64,000 bases of DNA from contig NC_084723.1 of assembly GCF_033807575.1 (NCBI RefSeq), positions 6,081,247-6,145,246 of the forward strand, written 5' to 3'. The stretch is from Cydia pomonella. Taxonomy: Eukaryota > Arthropoda > Insecta > Lepidoptera > Tortricidae. Positions 34,901-44,765 of the stretch are shown piece by piece. Position numbers and translations under genes: made by a program. The first letter of the stretch is position 1. Each line of letters opens with the position of its first letter. Under the pieces are notes generated by a model. The model worked only from the letters and a program-made list of their open reading frames with translations. It was not told the DNA's origin and ran no database searches.

Positions 34901-35279
34901 AAGGTCTGTTGCTGCTGCTGCTTTTAAGCTTACGGAGAACATGGGCGAACTCGAAAGTTACTAAATATTCTAGAAATGTATTCAAGATATTAACACCATT
35001 CTTCTGCTTGAGACTCCAAGAGGTAGCCTTCGTTTAGTTTATTAGAAGCTAATTTAAACCACTTACAGGCGTAAATTACAAATAACTCATATAATTTTTA
35101 GACTTATCGTCACTACAGCAGGCTCGATTTCTCCACAGCAACTAGGCACTGACGTCCTCGGCTTCCAAACCCTCCTGGACTACCAGATCAACCAATACGT
35201 GGACGAGAACGGCGCTCGTATCTTCGGAGAGGCCCCTGATGACATGAGGGCTATCGTTTGCTGGAAAACTGTTGAATGA
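25365..35279 (+). CDS. ebony: Ebony, N-beta-alanyl-dopamine/-histamine synthase (16 coding exons, 860 aa)
   Basis: Ebony is an NRPS-like enzyme that joins beta-alanine to dopamine or histamine with ATP, giving yellow-tan cuticle precursors and inactivating amines in glia. Exons: 25365-25485, 27164-27311, 27979-28112, 28604-28780, 29094-29320, 29644-29920, 30177-30344, 30889-31047, 31169-31308, 31829-31919, 32497-32709, 33040-33178, 33620-33762, 34216-34362, 34676-34833, 35139-35279. All introns are GT-AG and every phase agrees, giving 2583 nt with one stop, TGA at 35277. The order is adenylation, carrier, amine-selecting domain, as in Drosophila Ebony (about 880 aa). No broken key motif is seen. 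Copies of exons 1, 3 and 5 lie in the following introns. The first AATAAA is at 36019. Confidence is high; identification is from recalled family features. Confidence 0.95.
25545..25672 (+). pseudogene. Relic copy 2 of ebony exon 1
   Basis: From the atttctcag-like acceptor through gtcgggtgcgcgg and ccgctgccgtcccacctgg to ggactgtagc, this repeats exon 1 with only a handful of mostly C/T changes. Three bases are lost near the ATG and two within the following repeat, and the donor GGTAAG is replaced by GCAGGC. It therefore cannot serve as a normal splice-donating exon. If intron 1 is retained, the exon-1 frame reads straight through this copy to a stop at 25721. Confidence 0.85.
25738..25880 (+). 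pseudogene. Relic copy 3 of ebony exon 1, more decayed
   Basis: atgagttctctgcctcgggg, tctcagtggtgtcaggtg, ctccgctgccggg and gctcttgtgttctttgataac follow exon 1 in order, but with insertions and deletions. The donor position reads tgataac. Confidence 0.7.
25966..26080. mobile_element. MITE family M1, copy 3 (near-complete palindrome)
   Basis: accgcgaaaattgaagttcg at the left and cgaatttcaatttttgcggt at the right are inverse repeats. The central ctaattacgtcttagtgaga block is shared with the other copies. It lies in ebony intron 1. Confidence 0.75.
26081..26967. other. Ebony intron 1, middle part
   Basis: No exon-like frame. A tandem agaatagaatagaat is at about 26352. Nothing else recognised. 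Confidence 0.45.
26968..27110. mobile_element. Palindromic MITE just before ebony exon 2
   Basis: The left end accccataccagcg, then gagcgtcggcgt, is mirrored by acgccgacgctc, then cgctaggtggggt. It ends only 53 bp before exon 2, so the branch-point region of intron 1 lies between it and the exon. Confidence 0.65.
27538..27690 (+). repeat. Dispersed repeat family R3, copy 1
   Basis: ggatcaaagtcaaatggc, taaaagttttaatcatgtgt, tgtggctacaaagttttctt and tttcaaattctctttgg recur at 53575-53735 (same sense) and 38600-38745 (reverse). Confidence 0.65.
27697..27940 (+). mobile_element. tRNA-derived SINE, family S3, copy 1
   Basis: The head ggtctagcctaatcggtagt is A-box-like and ggtacgaatcccgg is B-box-like. 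The body reads gaccctgcctatgaagccga. A second copy is at 43855-44055. It lies in ebony intron 2. Confidence 0.8.
28257..28347 (+). pseudogene. Relic copy of the 3' half of ebony exon 3
   Basis: gaacccaggagctacaacgc, atcgaccacatgttgc and tacgaccgctgtaaac follow exon 3 (gaacccagcttcccacagcag, atcaaccacatattgc, tacgatgaccgctgtaagt). An in-frame tag and a lost donor (GTAAAC) mark it as non-functional. It begins about 145 bp after the real exon ends. Confidence 0.75.
29340..29444 (+). pseudogene. Relic copy of ebony exon 5 (3' two-thirds)
   Basis: gcatttgcttctggatgact, tctgatcttc, cgttgctgcatagatg and ctgagaaccaa match exon 5 (gccacttgcgtctggaagac, tctaaccttc, cgttgctgcatggacgg, ctgagaatca) in order, with a central deletion. 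It starts about 20 bp after the real donor at 29321. Confidence 0.7.
31370..31600 (+). repeat. Likely repeat fragment in ebony intron 9
   Basis: gtctgtctgtctgtggga, ggatgaaccgatttcgatgc and gatcgaaatcggtccagcag have the style of moth LINE or SINE tails. No second copy is in the window. Confidence 0.35.
32115..32450 (-). mobile_element. Decayed relative of the 17110 mariner-type MITE
   Basis: Reverse complement blocks shared with 17110-17585: gcgttgttgtaacac, ttaacgcaaccaaacaattc, gacatatcaatgt, aagtaaacaagccctaagac and aaaacaccatg at the end. It lies in ebony intron 10. Confidence 0.6.
32497..32709 (+). CDS. ebony: Ebony exon 11: peptidyl carrier domain
   Basis: The exon codes about 71 residues (548-618). 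It contains ELGGNSLNS, the 4'-phosphopantetheine attachment motif of carrier proteins; the acceptor serine is Ser601. In the family this arm carries the beta-alanyl thioester to the amine. Confidence 0.92.
32740..32965 (-). mobile_element. tRNA-derived SINE, family S1, copy 3 (decayed)
   Basis: cagagggtaaactggacctt, cgcactggtacgagagctgg and ggttaccagcgctt follow the 11190 copy. It lies in ebony intron 11. Confidence 0.55.
33040..35279 (+). CDS. ebony: Ebony exons 12-16: C-terminal amine-selecting domain
   Basis: About 240 residues after the carrier domain, ending in AIVCWKTVE and a TGA stop. In Drosophila Ebony the matching region folds like an arylalkylamine N-acyltransferase and accepts dopamine or histamine. 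Exon 15 is unusually GC-rich for the window (gcgcgcgcgagaacgtggcc). Confidence 0.9.
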
Positions 35280-36018
35280 GCTGAGACAATGTAGGCTTTA
35301 TTTATAATGTATGTACGATTGAGAATTCTTTGTTTTGTTAAGTTTATGATCTGCGAAAAAAAACGCACATTACAAGTATAAATTCTGCAGTTTTATGTAT
35401 AAAACCGTTAACTACATTAATTCTTCAGAGTATTTCTAGAGGATAGCGGGATTTTACACAAATGTTGCCAACAGAGGTAATAGACAAATTCAGGAAGCGT
35501 TCGTGCAAAATTAAAGATACGAAGAGACAAATCAGCCCAACGAAGAAATCATTTGAGTGTTCTGTATAAGGGCCCGGCCCCAGTGATGCGTTGCGTCGCA
35601 GGCGTCTTCGCAGCGTGAACGCTGCGTCATTTTACATATATTTTTATGACATGCTCATTTAAATGCGTTGCGACGACGACTACGACTTTCTTAGGTATAA
35701 GGTTAGCATAGTTTTATCACATCTTCCTTATACCGATAAGATAATTTGAAAGTTTGGTACCAGTGAAATGAAAACAATAAGACATAGAGGCTTTCCTATA
35801 CTTAAGTTGAATCTGAAAAACCAGTTTAGTATTGTAGTTATAAGGTTAGTTTTAAGAAACAACGAATTTAATTGACTTGCTATTGGTATTTGTAAAAATC
35901 AATGTCTTTCCATTCCTATAAAATACACACGAATCTCTGTGAAGCTAAATACCTAGTTTATAATCAGTTTTGTTATATATATACGATATATGTAAATGTG
36001 TAATATGTACGAGTACGT

Positions 36019-36028
36019 AATAAATAAA
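36019..36028 (+). terminator. ebony: Candidate poly(A) signal of ebony
   Basis: Two overlapping AATAAA hexamers (aataaataaa) lie about 740 bp after the stop codon, before any transposon sequence. Another AATAAA is near 37345, so the 3' UTR could be longer. Confidence 0.5.
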
Positions 36029-36283
36029 CGGTCAGTCTAAAAAAATTGTCATGGTAAGTTTCCGATGATCAACTGGGGTATTCATAACTCAGGTTCGTAA
36101 TATATCTGCCCCAAAAACATAAAAAAATTGGGGTGGGATGGTAATGTTACATTAAGAAAACCGTAGTTTGAGCCTGAATTTTAGTGCACAAAACTAAGGT
36201 TAAGTTTATGCGTAGGGATCAGATTAGAGCCCCATGTTGGGCGCCAAATGTAATGGGCCACGTAAGTTAACAAAAACGTTTTG

Positions 36284-36876
36284 ACCTAAGAGCCCGTTTC
36301 CATTTGTCGTCTGTCGGGCCCAAATTTTAATCGGGTGGGAGCGCCTCTGTTCACACTAGTCGGTTGTCGATATCTATGCGAAATCTACGGCAGCGACGCA
36401 TGGGCGGAATAAGGGGTGCAGGCAGGGTGCGAAATGTGAACAGCGATGATGATGATGTAATATGGTTTGTACGTCCGGAAAAAAATCACGTCGGATCTGA
36501 CGCGATTTTTTTCCGGACGTAGAACAAAACAGCCGATATTTCTTGTCGGCAACGAAACAAAATCGTTGTCGGGCAAATGTGAATAGTTTCATTTATAAAA
36601 AATCCTCTACTATGCCACGTTTTTTCCCGGACGTAAAGGGCTGAAAACAGTCGATAATTCTTGTCGGCAACGGCACAAAATCGTTGTAAAAAGTGTCAAA
36701 AAAAGTGGCTGTGACATAATCGGACAGACAGACGGACATGACGAATCTATAAGGGTTCCGTTTTTTGCCATTTGGCTACGGAACCCTAAAAAAGCTTCAT
36801 GTAAAATATTCTGCTACTGGGACTTCCGATTAAAATCCGGGCCTGACATCTGACAAGTGGAAACGTGCTCTAAAAG
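36284..36876. mobile_element. Large inverted-repeat element, ~590 bp, with nested repeat
   Basis: The left arm (agagcccgtttccatttgtc, gtctgtcgggccc, attttaatcgg) is mirrored by the right arm (ccgattaaaat, cgggcctgacatctgac, aagtggaaacgtgctct). Inside lies a 52-bp palindrome (36470-36521), and at 36718-36792 a piece of the cggaaccctta repeat has been inserted. No ORF with protein character. Confidence 0.7.
36470..36521. repeat. 52-bp hairpin (tacgtccggaaaaaaatc)
   Basis: The 18-base arms TACGTCCGGAAAAAAATC and GATTTTTTTCCGGACGTA are perfect, with a partly paired centre (acgtc/gacgc). A variant half (cgttttttcccggacgta) follows at about 36618. Confidence 0.75.
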
Positions 36877-38014
36877 GTACCTACAGGGCTATCCTCCTCC
36901 TGACTTCAAAATTTGCATATACCATGAGTAGGACGAGGGTCGTCGGGGGGCTAATACCTCGAAGTACCGCGAAGTACCTCTATTGCTCTGAAATATTCGA
37001 GAGATAGAGGCAAATCGATTTCGATTTCAATATTCGTAAAAAGTAGTTTTTCAACCATGTTTCCGAAGCCTAACTGCTCTTGTTAATTATCCTACATTTA
37101 AATAGGTATAGTTGTAGTATTTCATAGTTTCGAATGTTTTCACATGTAAAATATTGTTATTCAAATCTTGCTAGATCTTTCACAGTTGAGCAGTGATAAA
37201 TACGCCCAGGAACAATAAAATTGGTGCAATTAATCTGTAAATAGTACCCGTTTATATTGTTGTTGACTATAGATATAAGCTACAGCCTAATTTGTACCTT
37301 ATTGTTTTAATCTAATTTATTTAAGTGTTTAATGTATTAAATTAAAATAAAGAACCTTTGCTTTTTATTTTCCAACTGCTGCCATAAGATTTATATGCAC
37401 AAATGTATAATTATTTGGTAAAAAAAAAAAAACAAAATCCTTAGGCTCCCCTGAGTCGTGGCAAAAATGCCGGGACAATGCGAGGAAGATGATGGCTATA
37501 TGATGAGGTGTAGAATAAGCACTAAAATTAAAAACGTTTAATATAATTGACTAAGTTTATTGCAAACATCACATTCAACTAGATTTTAATATTGATATTA
37601 TTATATTTAATTAAAAACGGACAATCCGACTAGATATGTAGTTTTCTAACATATTTACCAACTAGCTACAGTAGACATTTGTAAATGTTGATTATGTACT
37701 TTCATTCAAAAAGTCCAATTAGTTCAACTAGTACAACGTTTATTAGAACATAAACAGTTTTTCTAAACCAATTTGATATGCCATTATCTTTCTAAAATGT
37801 GTGCTTTATATCAAAACTTAAACTTTACGCTAGCGTACACTGTAAATGCACCATCTATAATTTTAATAATTTGACTAAAGATTCAATTAAGTATTAGACC
37901 GACAGACTTCATAGTTTGTTACGGTTGTTTAACACATTCTAATAAACAAACATGTCAAAGCAGGGCCCCAGTCTAACAAAACCAAGTTTTGACAGGCTCG
38001 CCCCCGACCTCCTG
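36877..38014. other. Convergent 3' region of ebony and sarcoglycan
   Basis: Between the two 3' ends I see AATAAA signals on the plus strand (near 37345) and on the minus strand (TTTATT at 37556-37561 and near 37317). A run of 12 A is near 37422. No further exon with coding character was found. Confidence 0.5.
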
Positions 38015-38435
38015 TCAAATCCCGTACTTACCCAAATCCGGTACGTCAATATCATCCAAATCCTTCATAGCGACATACCCGTCCGGTTTAATCAAGTTAA
38101 AACCGATTCCATCTGGTTTTATCAAATCAAAATCCGGTTTAACAGGTACGTAATCTTCTCCGGTATCGTTCATATCAACGATAGGTTCTTTCGAATTTTC
38201 AAATAAAGAATTCGCGATGTTCGCTTCGTTGAGTAGTTTTAACGAATCTTCTAATGCAAGATGGCGGTGTTCCGGTGTGTGACCGGAAGTGGAGGGGGTG
38301 TGGTCGGTGGCTGACTTCCGGTGGTGGAGGGAGTTGGTGGCCGAGCCGTAGGGGGGTGGTTGGGGGCGATTGTAGTTGGCTGCTAGGTTGGTGGTGGATT
38401 TCGGGCTGTAGGGGCGCGGTAGGCTGTTGTTTGGG
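38015..38435 (-). CDS. Sarcoglycan exon 8: cytoplasmic tail
   Basis: It follows cctttttacag. The first part is rich in Pro, Asn, His and Ser. The second is acidic with a repeated L-I-K-P-D-G motif (DLIKPDGIGFNLIKPDG) and a DDIDVPDLG end. The tail is not conserved with vertebrates as far as I can recall. Whether translation ends at 38017 or splices at 38031 is open. Confidence 0.75.
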
Positions 38436-41400
38436 CTGTAAAAAGGATTTATTTATTATAGTTGTGGATGTATAGCTAATCTCAGATATAGATAAGGTTC
38501 AGGCACGGTATATAAGGTAGTAACGACAGGCCGATCTAGGGAAAGTACCTAGTAGGTAGAAAATTTCAACCTGTTACAAAAATACACAATATAGACGATT
38601 TCCTTGTCCTGACCAAAGAGAATTTGAAATGGAAGTGTAGTGTAGATAGTCAAAGAAAACTTTGTAGCCACAGCAACTGCCAGCTTTCGACACATGATTA
38701 AAACTTTTAGAACGCCATTTGACTTTGATCCTTATGGCGCGCGTACTTGTACATAGGCGCTAAGGGTTATCTTCCCATAGTAAATTTGAATTTTTCGCGT
38801 TTTTCTCCTGGCTATAGGTAGTGATCTAATATAGCAGGGTATAGTCAGTGTAGCCATATTTAATAAGCTAAATTAAAGGACGCTTAATGCTTAAAAACTT
38901 TCCAAAATGAGGTGACTAAATGACCGGTCTTCAATATTTATATAGTTTATACGTGTTATTAATATTTTTTTCCGGTTTTACCTGACTCCGGCGCTTTTGT
39001 TGCTAGTGTTGTCCACCTGTGTTTGCTCGGTGTTAGTGGGGTAACGACACAGCTCCACCTTACCAGCCTTATGTGCTCTGGAAAAACATTTAATAGTTGT
39101 AGTCTAACCATCCCTTAATGTCACCAAAAAATGCACAAATTCAAATACATACATAGGTATCTGCCGCTTTATCATCCGGTACTGAAGGCGTACCGCGAAC
39201 ATCGAAGTTTACAAATTCCGAGCATCTCTCTCTTTTACTAAAATTCAGGCATAAGTAAAGTAAGTAAGTAAGTAAATATTCTTTATTGCATAATTAGAGC
39301 GACAGAGAAAGAAGCCCGCAATTTATGAACTTCGGTGTCCGCGGCAAGCTCTCTAGAGCGGCTGACTTTCTAGAATCGGTATTTTACTCTTTTTATTCGC
39401 TATTTAACAGTGTAGGGGTTAAAAACTGCTAATTGCTTGCTTCAGAACGAGCTAAAAAGTTCCAATTTCTGTACCTAGGTTAGCAGTGGGGAGACACTTT
39501 ACTAGAGCGTCCGGATATCGGCTCCGTTCGGCTCAACATTGCTCCGAGTAATTATTAGGGTTGGCACAACTTGACGTCCCTTGGCGGGCACAACCACAGA
39601 TAAGATAATAACTTGAATTTTGACAACCCTAAATAGCTAAAAGAGATAGAGTCAAAACAAGATAACTTGGCAGCGATTTTGATAGCTCAGACGGTGCACG
39701 GGTTATTTTAAACGTCAACTTCTATGAAATTATGAATATGAAAGAGACAGCATGATTTGTCCTTGAACCGCTGTCAAACTTTGGTTTAGTACGTGGACGA
39801 AAAGAAAAAAAATGGTTTAGTAGGAAGCAGTAGGAAGTGTCACAAAGAAAAAAATAGTTTGTATAGGTATGTATTTTATTATATAACAATGGGATTGCCA
39901 ACTATCGAAAGCTAGAGCCAATATTAGTTTTGTTATTTGAGATTTGGCTTAAAAGGCAAGCATCCAGGCCAGAAAGAGAAACAAGAATTTGACACAATTG
40001 TAGGGATTGATAGGTAAAACCTATACTTGCACCAGTGGCGCCATCTGTAAAATACTTCCACCGGTCAATCCTATTTGACTTCACGACTGTTGATCGTTTA
40101 ATCTAGATGGCGCTGAAACCAATAGTGTCACGATGGATAACATGGTAAAACAGCAAATTGCGGGCATCTCTAAAAAGAGAGGTACGGTGTACGGTGCTTA
40201 CGGTAGGCTCTGGTTATGCTTATTTTTCAAGCAAAGCTTTTAGTGTTATTAGTACATTAGATATGTATTGTTTTTTTTTATGATAGAGGAGGCAAACGAG
40301 CAGACGGATCACCTGATGGTAAGCGATTACCGCCACCCATGGACACCTGCAACACCAGAGGGGTTGTAAGTGCATTGCCGGCCTTTAAGATGGGAGTACG
40401 CTCTTTTCTTGAAGGTTTGAAGGTCGTATCGGTATTGTGCGATTTCTTGTTATGTTATTATTGATTGTGTTAGTTAAAATCGTTGGTTATTGTTTAATTC
40501 ATGAATTTCCAACCTTCTTCTCCGTCTGTAATCTGAACAGATATGGAAGATTGTTTCTAAAAAGTAGTCTGATTCAGGGTCTCGCCTGCAAAATAAATGA
40601 AAAAAATGGTTGTCTGTAAAATCGGTTTACGAAAGATAATTTTGCGTGATAACGTCATAAGAAAACATTGATGAAAAATTGTATACTTTTACTTTTAATT
40701 TATGAATAGAATTAAATTATTATCACTCAATTATCATTATTTTGTATAATACAAAGAAGGAGTTACCATGGAGATCTGTCCACAACGTGACACTTTTCGG
40801 TGCACGCTACCGGTGTTCATCAGTTTATAAGACGTTATCACGTCAAAAAATATAAAATAGACCCACGTGGGGTAAAAATAAGCACGATGGGAGTATGTGA
40901 CAAAAAATAGTTTGTATTGTAGGTACCTAGATTCAAGTCTCTCCTCTAAATATTTTATGAAAACGCGACGATATATTTGACCACCGTCCCTGCCTCTCGA
41001 AATCAGTGTTAGCTCGTCTCTCTCGATTTGTATATAAAAAAGTAACCATATTAGGTCATTCTTACACTAATCGAATAGTATGTAGTAGCTGACCAAATTG
41101 TTTATCAGAGTTAAGTAAAGATACGCCATGTAACGTCCCTTCTCAAAAAGTGGGATCAGTTAGGCATGGGCAGAGTGTAGCAAAAAACTCACATAGCAGC
41201 ATAATGGAAGCACACAGTAGCCGTCAGCGCAGCGATGGCTAACATAAGCAGTAACAGTGGCGCAGCCGCCGCAGCCGCGAGCTGCCTTGCGACCCCTCTC
41301 GTTGGCAAGGAGTCCCGCGCTGGTGCGGACCAGGTCGGAGCCCAGATGGTGTGCAAGGCTGTGTGTTTGCTGGAGGGAATTGGAGTTAGGTATTCGATGT

Positions 41401-43368
41401 GCTCGGTGGTGCGCGCGCGGTAGACTGTGTTGTACTGAAAATATTATGAGCAATGTTATCTTAGTTATTAAGTGAATAAAACGGACAATGCAATGCTACA
41501 ATTTTACAGTATTTTTCATATTTGACGATCAGGGGAGATCTATTTAAAACTTAGTTTGCGTTAATGCCCAGCCACTCTGTAGAAACGAACTACCGACCTG
41601 CGTTTAAGATATTTCTAAAATAGTCTGGCCAATCATTGTTATCTCTTTCATTTAGTGCCACAAAGGCTAGACAGGCAATATCTGTAAAAATAGAACTAGC
41701 AAACTTTTACTTGGCCTCCATATAATGCGGGCACATCTTTTATGCGTCTACGCACCGCCGCGGGAAGGCCATGATGGGTGTCTGTGTGTGAATTTTGTAC
41801 ATTAACCCGCCATTTTCTATCTCTATCGCACGCGCATAATTATATTGATGCCCTGCCAGTGATGCTGGCGGTCAATACCACTGTACGAGCGAGACAGAAA
41901 TATAATAATGCACGTGCGATAGGAAGAGATGAGAAACAGCGGGCCAATGTACGAAATTCTTCGTGCTTAGAGTCCTTACTTTACTTTTAACTCACCAGCT
42001 CGAAGCTGCACCAGTCCAGAGTTAAGCCAGCATCTCTGAACAGTCGTTCTTGGCTGGTCCTCTTGAATTCACGGGGACAGCTAGGCAGTTTGGACAGGGG
42101 TCGTACTTCCTCCCGGAGGTCCTTCAGGCTGGTAGAAAAAGGCGCAGTGCTGCCGAGACGGATGACCAGCCTGCAAAAAGATTGACATATTATGTTATGG
42201 TTAAGGAAATATGATATTATGTTATCGATAAATTTATGGGCAAAAATCGCGAACCTAGTCTAAATCAATATATACCTACATATGGTTTAGAAAATTGGGC
42301 ATTTCGAGAGTATGCCTAATATTAGGCCCAATGCTTGCCGAGAAGGATAAACCGGCAAGGATAAATTAGCTTAAAAGTACCTAGCCAGCTTAAAACAGCC
42401 TGGGAATAAATATTGTGACGAGGGACCTCCTGAATCAAAAATATAAATCGATCGAAACTATCAGGTTAGTTTTATACCTGGATACCGATATACCTCTAAG
42501 TAAATAAGTATACATTTATTTCTTACCCTTCCCCGTCACTCGGTTTCAGCGGCAATCGAGCCCCCAAATCAATGGCGGAAGCAAGGAATGTGGGGTACAA
42601 GTCGTGGTTACTCTCCGGCCATAGTATGCCACGGAAAATATCCTTTAGACGAGTCATCCTGCACAAATAAATTAGTGGAGGTATTTTAATTATTATTTTA
42701 TAAAATGCTGTATACGCAGAGGTATTAAAAAATCTAAACTTTCTGATAGATTCCATTGACTACATGATCCGAGACGAGATTTCTCACTCTTATATGTAGC
42801 TTCTAATTATTTTAGAGTAAGATAGAAATATTGTTGGACTATGCATCATGATTGTGTGATTGGACTTATCTTAATTAAGAGGTCCACGTCTATTATCTAC
42901 CCCTCAAATCCCTCCTTCGAAATATCAGGGGACCTACCGCGAAAACCGAAATTCGCAAATTGCAGGGATCTTACTCTTTTACTCTCACTAAGACTTAATT
43001 AGAGTGACAGAGAAAAATGCCCGCAAATGACGAATTTCAATTTTCGCGGTTATAGCCCAAGTCGACTATATCCCACTGAACACTGATGCGATATCGTGTC
43101 CCTTCCTGAGGACCTAACAAGATCCCAATCGTGTGCGCCGTAGCGCAAGAAACGGTAATGTCTCTCTATCACTCTTACACTAAGTGTATTTTTAGTTTAC
43201 TTAATTGACCCGGGTGATCTGAGCTGGGTGAACAGAGTCAACTACAGGACATATTAGTGCGACGGAGAGGCATTAGCGTACTGTTCGCTAAGGAGCGAAA
43301 GTTTGGCAACTTGGCCAGGTACCATCCTTCATAAGTACCACCCACACCAACCCACAGACCCACACAGG

Positions 43369-43431
<63 letters not shown>

Positions 43432-44765
43432 CTTTACTTTACTTTATAGTCATCATTGTTTAATTGCAGTGACACAAATATAGATGGCGTTGTAAGAAAT
43501 ACCTGTGTTCATCCAGCAAATCCTCCACATTCAAATTGTCAATCTTGAGTTCCACCTCGTGTTTGGCCATCGTCTCCCTCCGGTGAACGTTTAGAACTAG
43601 GAGCACTTTCCTCGTCTCATAGTCCTGGCGATTCAGGCCTATGACTTCCAACTAAAATTAAAAAACAAATAGTAGCTAAGGTAGGGTAAGGCAGTAAAAC
43701 AATTTCTACGCAACCCAACTCTGGTCTGCGGGGTCTCAATAGCAGAATTTCTATTGGAAATAACAATAAGTGAAAAAATTAATTAAAGACCGAAAGTTAT
43801 CGGAATAGCAATAATGTTGTCAAAACGTCGAAGCATTTAACCGACCGAAGCGTTTACCGACCGATCTGGCCTAGTGGGTAGTGACCCTGCCTATGAAGCC
43901 GATGGTCCTTGATTCGAATCCCGGCAAGGCCATTTATTTGTGTGATGCGCACTATTTTATATGTCGGTACTTAAGTATTTGTAAGTATATTACATATATC
44001 GTTGTCTGAGTACCCACAACACAACCCTTCTTTATATTTATACATATTTGGTTATTTAAAACACTTGACAGAATTAAAATTGATGGCATTAACCGTTGCT
44101 ATATTTTATGTTCATCATCCAAAATTTCAATAATTCGAAAAGAATTTTAATGTTACTATTTTGTTTACATTAGTCGACCTTGATACCAACATTGATCCAG
44201 AAATACCACAGACTATAATAAACATACAGTGATAGGTGATTTGGAGCCCCGTGGTGGGGTTCCGAAAATAAAACCGGAGTGGTGTCGCCCGCTGTAGATG
44301 TAGCGGAGCCATGATGGGAGCTCTGGTTTGCCCATCAGAGCAGCGTGGAAGCGATATTGTTGGTCGAATTCTGAAAAAATAAAAACATGGTATACTTCCA
44401 ATGTTTTTTTTTTTTAAATTTCTTTTGAAAAGGTTCCTTAGGTACCAACTTACAGGATAATCATTTCACGTTTTTGTACCATCGTCAACACACTTAAAAA
44501 TGCATAACAATTCGTGAGTCTTATTGCAATGCTTTAGTCAAGTCTGTTCTGTTAGTATATGTTTATCAGACAAACACATTTATATTACGAATAATGAATA
44601 AAAACCGTTAACAGTTAACATTATTTAGATATACTAACCTTGATAAGTCCAGTTAAATAAATTAGGGCTGATTGGTATCGCAAACATTTCAGTTTCGATA
44701 GCATTATGAACGTGACCGGTCGTTAAAACGGTCAACAACCCCAAAATTAGTGCATGTGCTTTCAT
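38015..44765 (-). CDS. Alpha/epsilon-sarcoglycan homologue (8 coding exons, ~494 aa)
   Basis: Single-pass glycoprotein of the dystrophin-associated complex, linking muscle membrane to matrix. Minus-strand exons: 44765-44639, 44370-44228, 43651-43503, 42658-42527, 42170-41996, 41434-41193, 39077-38982, 38435-38015. All introns are GT-AG and all phases agree. Diagnostic features are the signal peptide; the exon 2 sequence LPSWLRYIYSGRHHSGFIFG, which parallels the vertebrate epsilon-sarcoglycan WLRY...HSGVLYG region; NRQDYETR; and the cysteine-containing stretch ending LDWCSFEL in exon 5. One membrane segment is at about 294-318. Vertebrate SGCE has about 437 residues, so the tail here is longer. 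Exon 8 reads to TGA at 38017-38015, but a perfect GTAAGT stands 14 bases before the stop, so a further last exon cannot be excluded. Confidence 0.88.
38600..38745 (-). repeat. Dispersed repeat family R3, copy 2
   Basis: Reverse-sense match to 27538-27690: gaccaaagagaatttgaaat, aactttgtagccaca, cacatgattaaaactttta, gccatttgactttgatcc. It lies in sarcoglycan intron 7. Confidence 0.65.
39192..39345. mobile_element. MITE family M1, copy 4, carrying a nested insertion
   Basis: The arms taccgcgaacatcgaagttt and aacttcggtgtccgcgg flank an M1 body that is interrupted at about 39250-39292 by a (taag)n aaatattctttattgcata sequence. GCATA stands on both sides of the insert. Confidence 0.7.
39500..39650 (-). 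repeat. Dispersed repeat family R4, copy 1
   Basis: cggctccgttcggctcaaca, attattagggttggcacaac and ttgacaaccctaaatagc recur in reverse at 51290-51448. The inner ttagggttg/caaccctaa pair suggests a small inverted-repeat element. Confidence 0.6.
39651..40260. other. Sarcoglycan intron 7, middle part
   Basis: No exon-like frame. A fragment resembling M1 (cagcaaattgcgggcatct) is at about 40150. Confidence 0.4.
40268..40420 (+). mobile_element. SINE-like repeat (gaggcaaacgagcagacgg)
   Basis: After a T run: ggaggcaaacgagcagacgg, tggtaagcgattaccgccac, ccatggacacctgcaacacc, gaggggttgtaagtgcattg. The best-preserved copy of this family in the window. Confidence 0.7.
41193..41434 (-). CDS. Sarcoglycan exon 6: stalk and membrane segment
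   Basis: The coding frame, 80 codons plus two bases, gives a polar stalk followed by an Ala/Leu-rich segment (QLAAAAAAPLLLLMLAIAAL) and TATVCFHYAAM. Six alanines in a row come from a gcggctgcggcggctgcg run, so length changes are possible. The donor is GTGAGT. Confidence 0.85.
41790..41959. mobile_element. Palindromic MITE family M3, copy 1
   Basis: gaattttgtacatt and aatgtacgaaattc form the ends; the centre has tgatgc and gagcgagacagaaatataat. The other copy is at 52038-52171. It sits in sarcoglycan intron 5, only 36 bp beyond exon 5. Confidence 0.7.
42936..43050. mobile_element. MITE family M1, copy 5 (near-complete)
   Basis: accgcgaaaaccgaaattcg at the left, cgaatttcaattttcgcggt at the right. 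It lies in sarcoglycan intron 3. Confidence 0.75.
43371..43429. repeat. (CA)n microsatellite, about 29 units
   Basis: 59 bp of uninterrupted CA in sarcoglycan intron 3, preceded by imperfect ccaca units from 43340. Any frame read through it is an artefact. Confidence 0.95.
43855..44055 (+). mobile_element. tRNA-derived SINE, family S3, copy 2
   Basis: gatctggcctagtgggtagt, gaccctgcctatgaagccga, gattcgaatcccggcaagg. It lies in sarcoglycan intron 2. Confidence 0.8.
44639..44765 (-). CDS. Sarcoglycan exon 1: start codon and signal peptide
   Basis: ATG at 44765 opens MKAHALILGLLTVLTTGHVH, a basic start, hydrophobic core and small residues before a likely cleavage site. The exon ends in phase 1 at a GTTAGT donor. 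The preceding bases on the coding strand are cagtaca. Confidence 0.85.

Noticed and set aside
41160..41453. 97-codon minus-strand ORF and two plus-strand ORFs at 41235-41475
   Set aside because: They lie in other frames over sarcoglycan exon 6, whose frame is fixed by the phases of the neighbouring exons.
43238..43429. ORF coding a long Cys-Val run
   Set aside because: Produced entirely by the (CA)n microsatellite.
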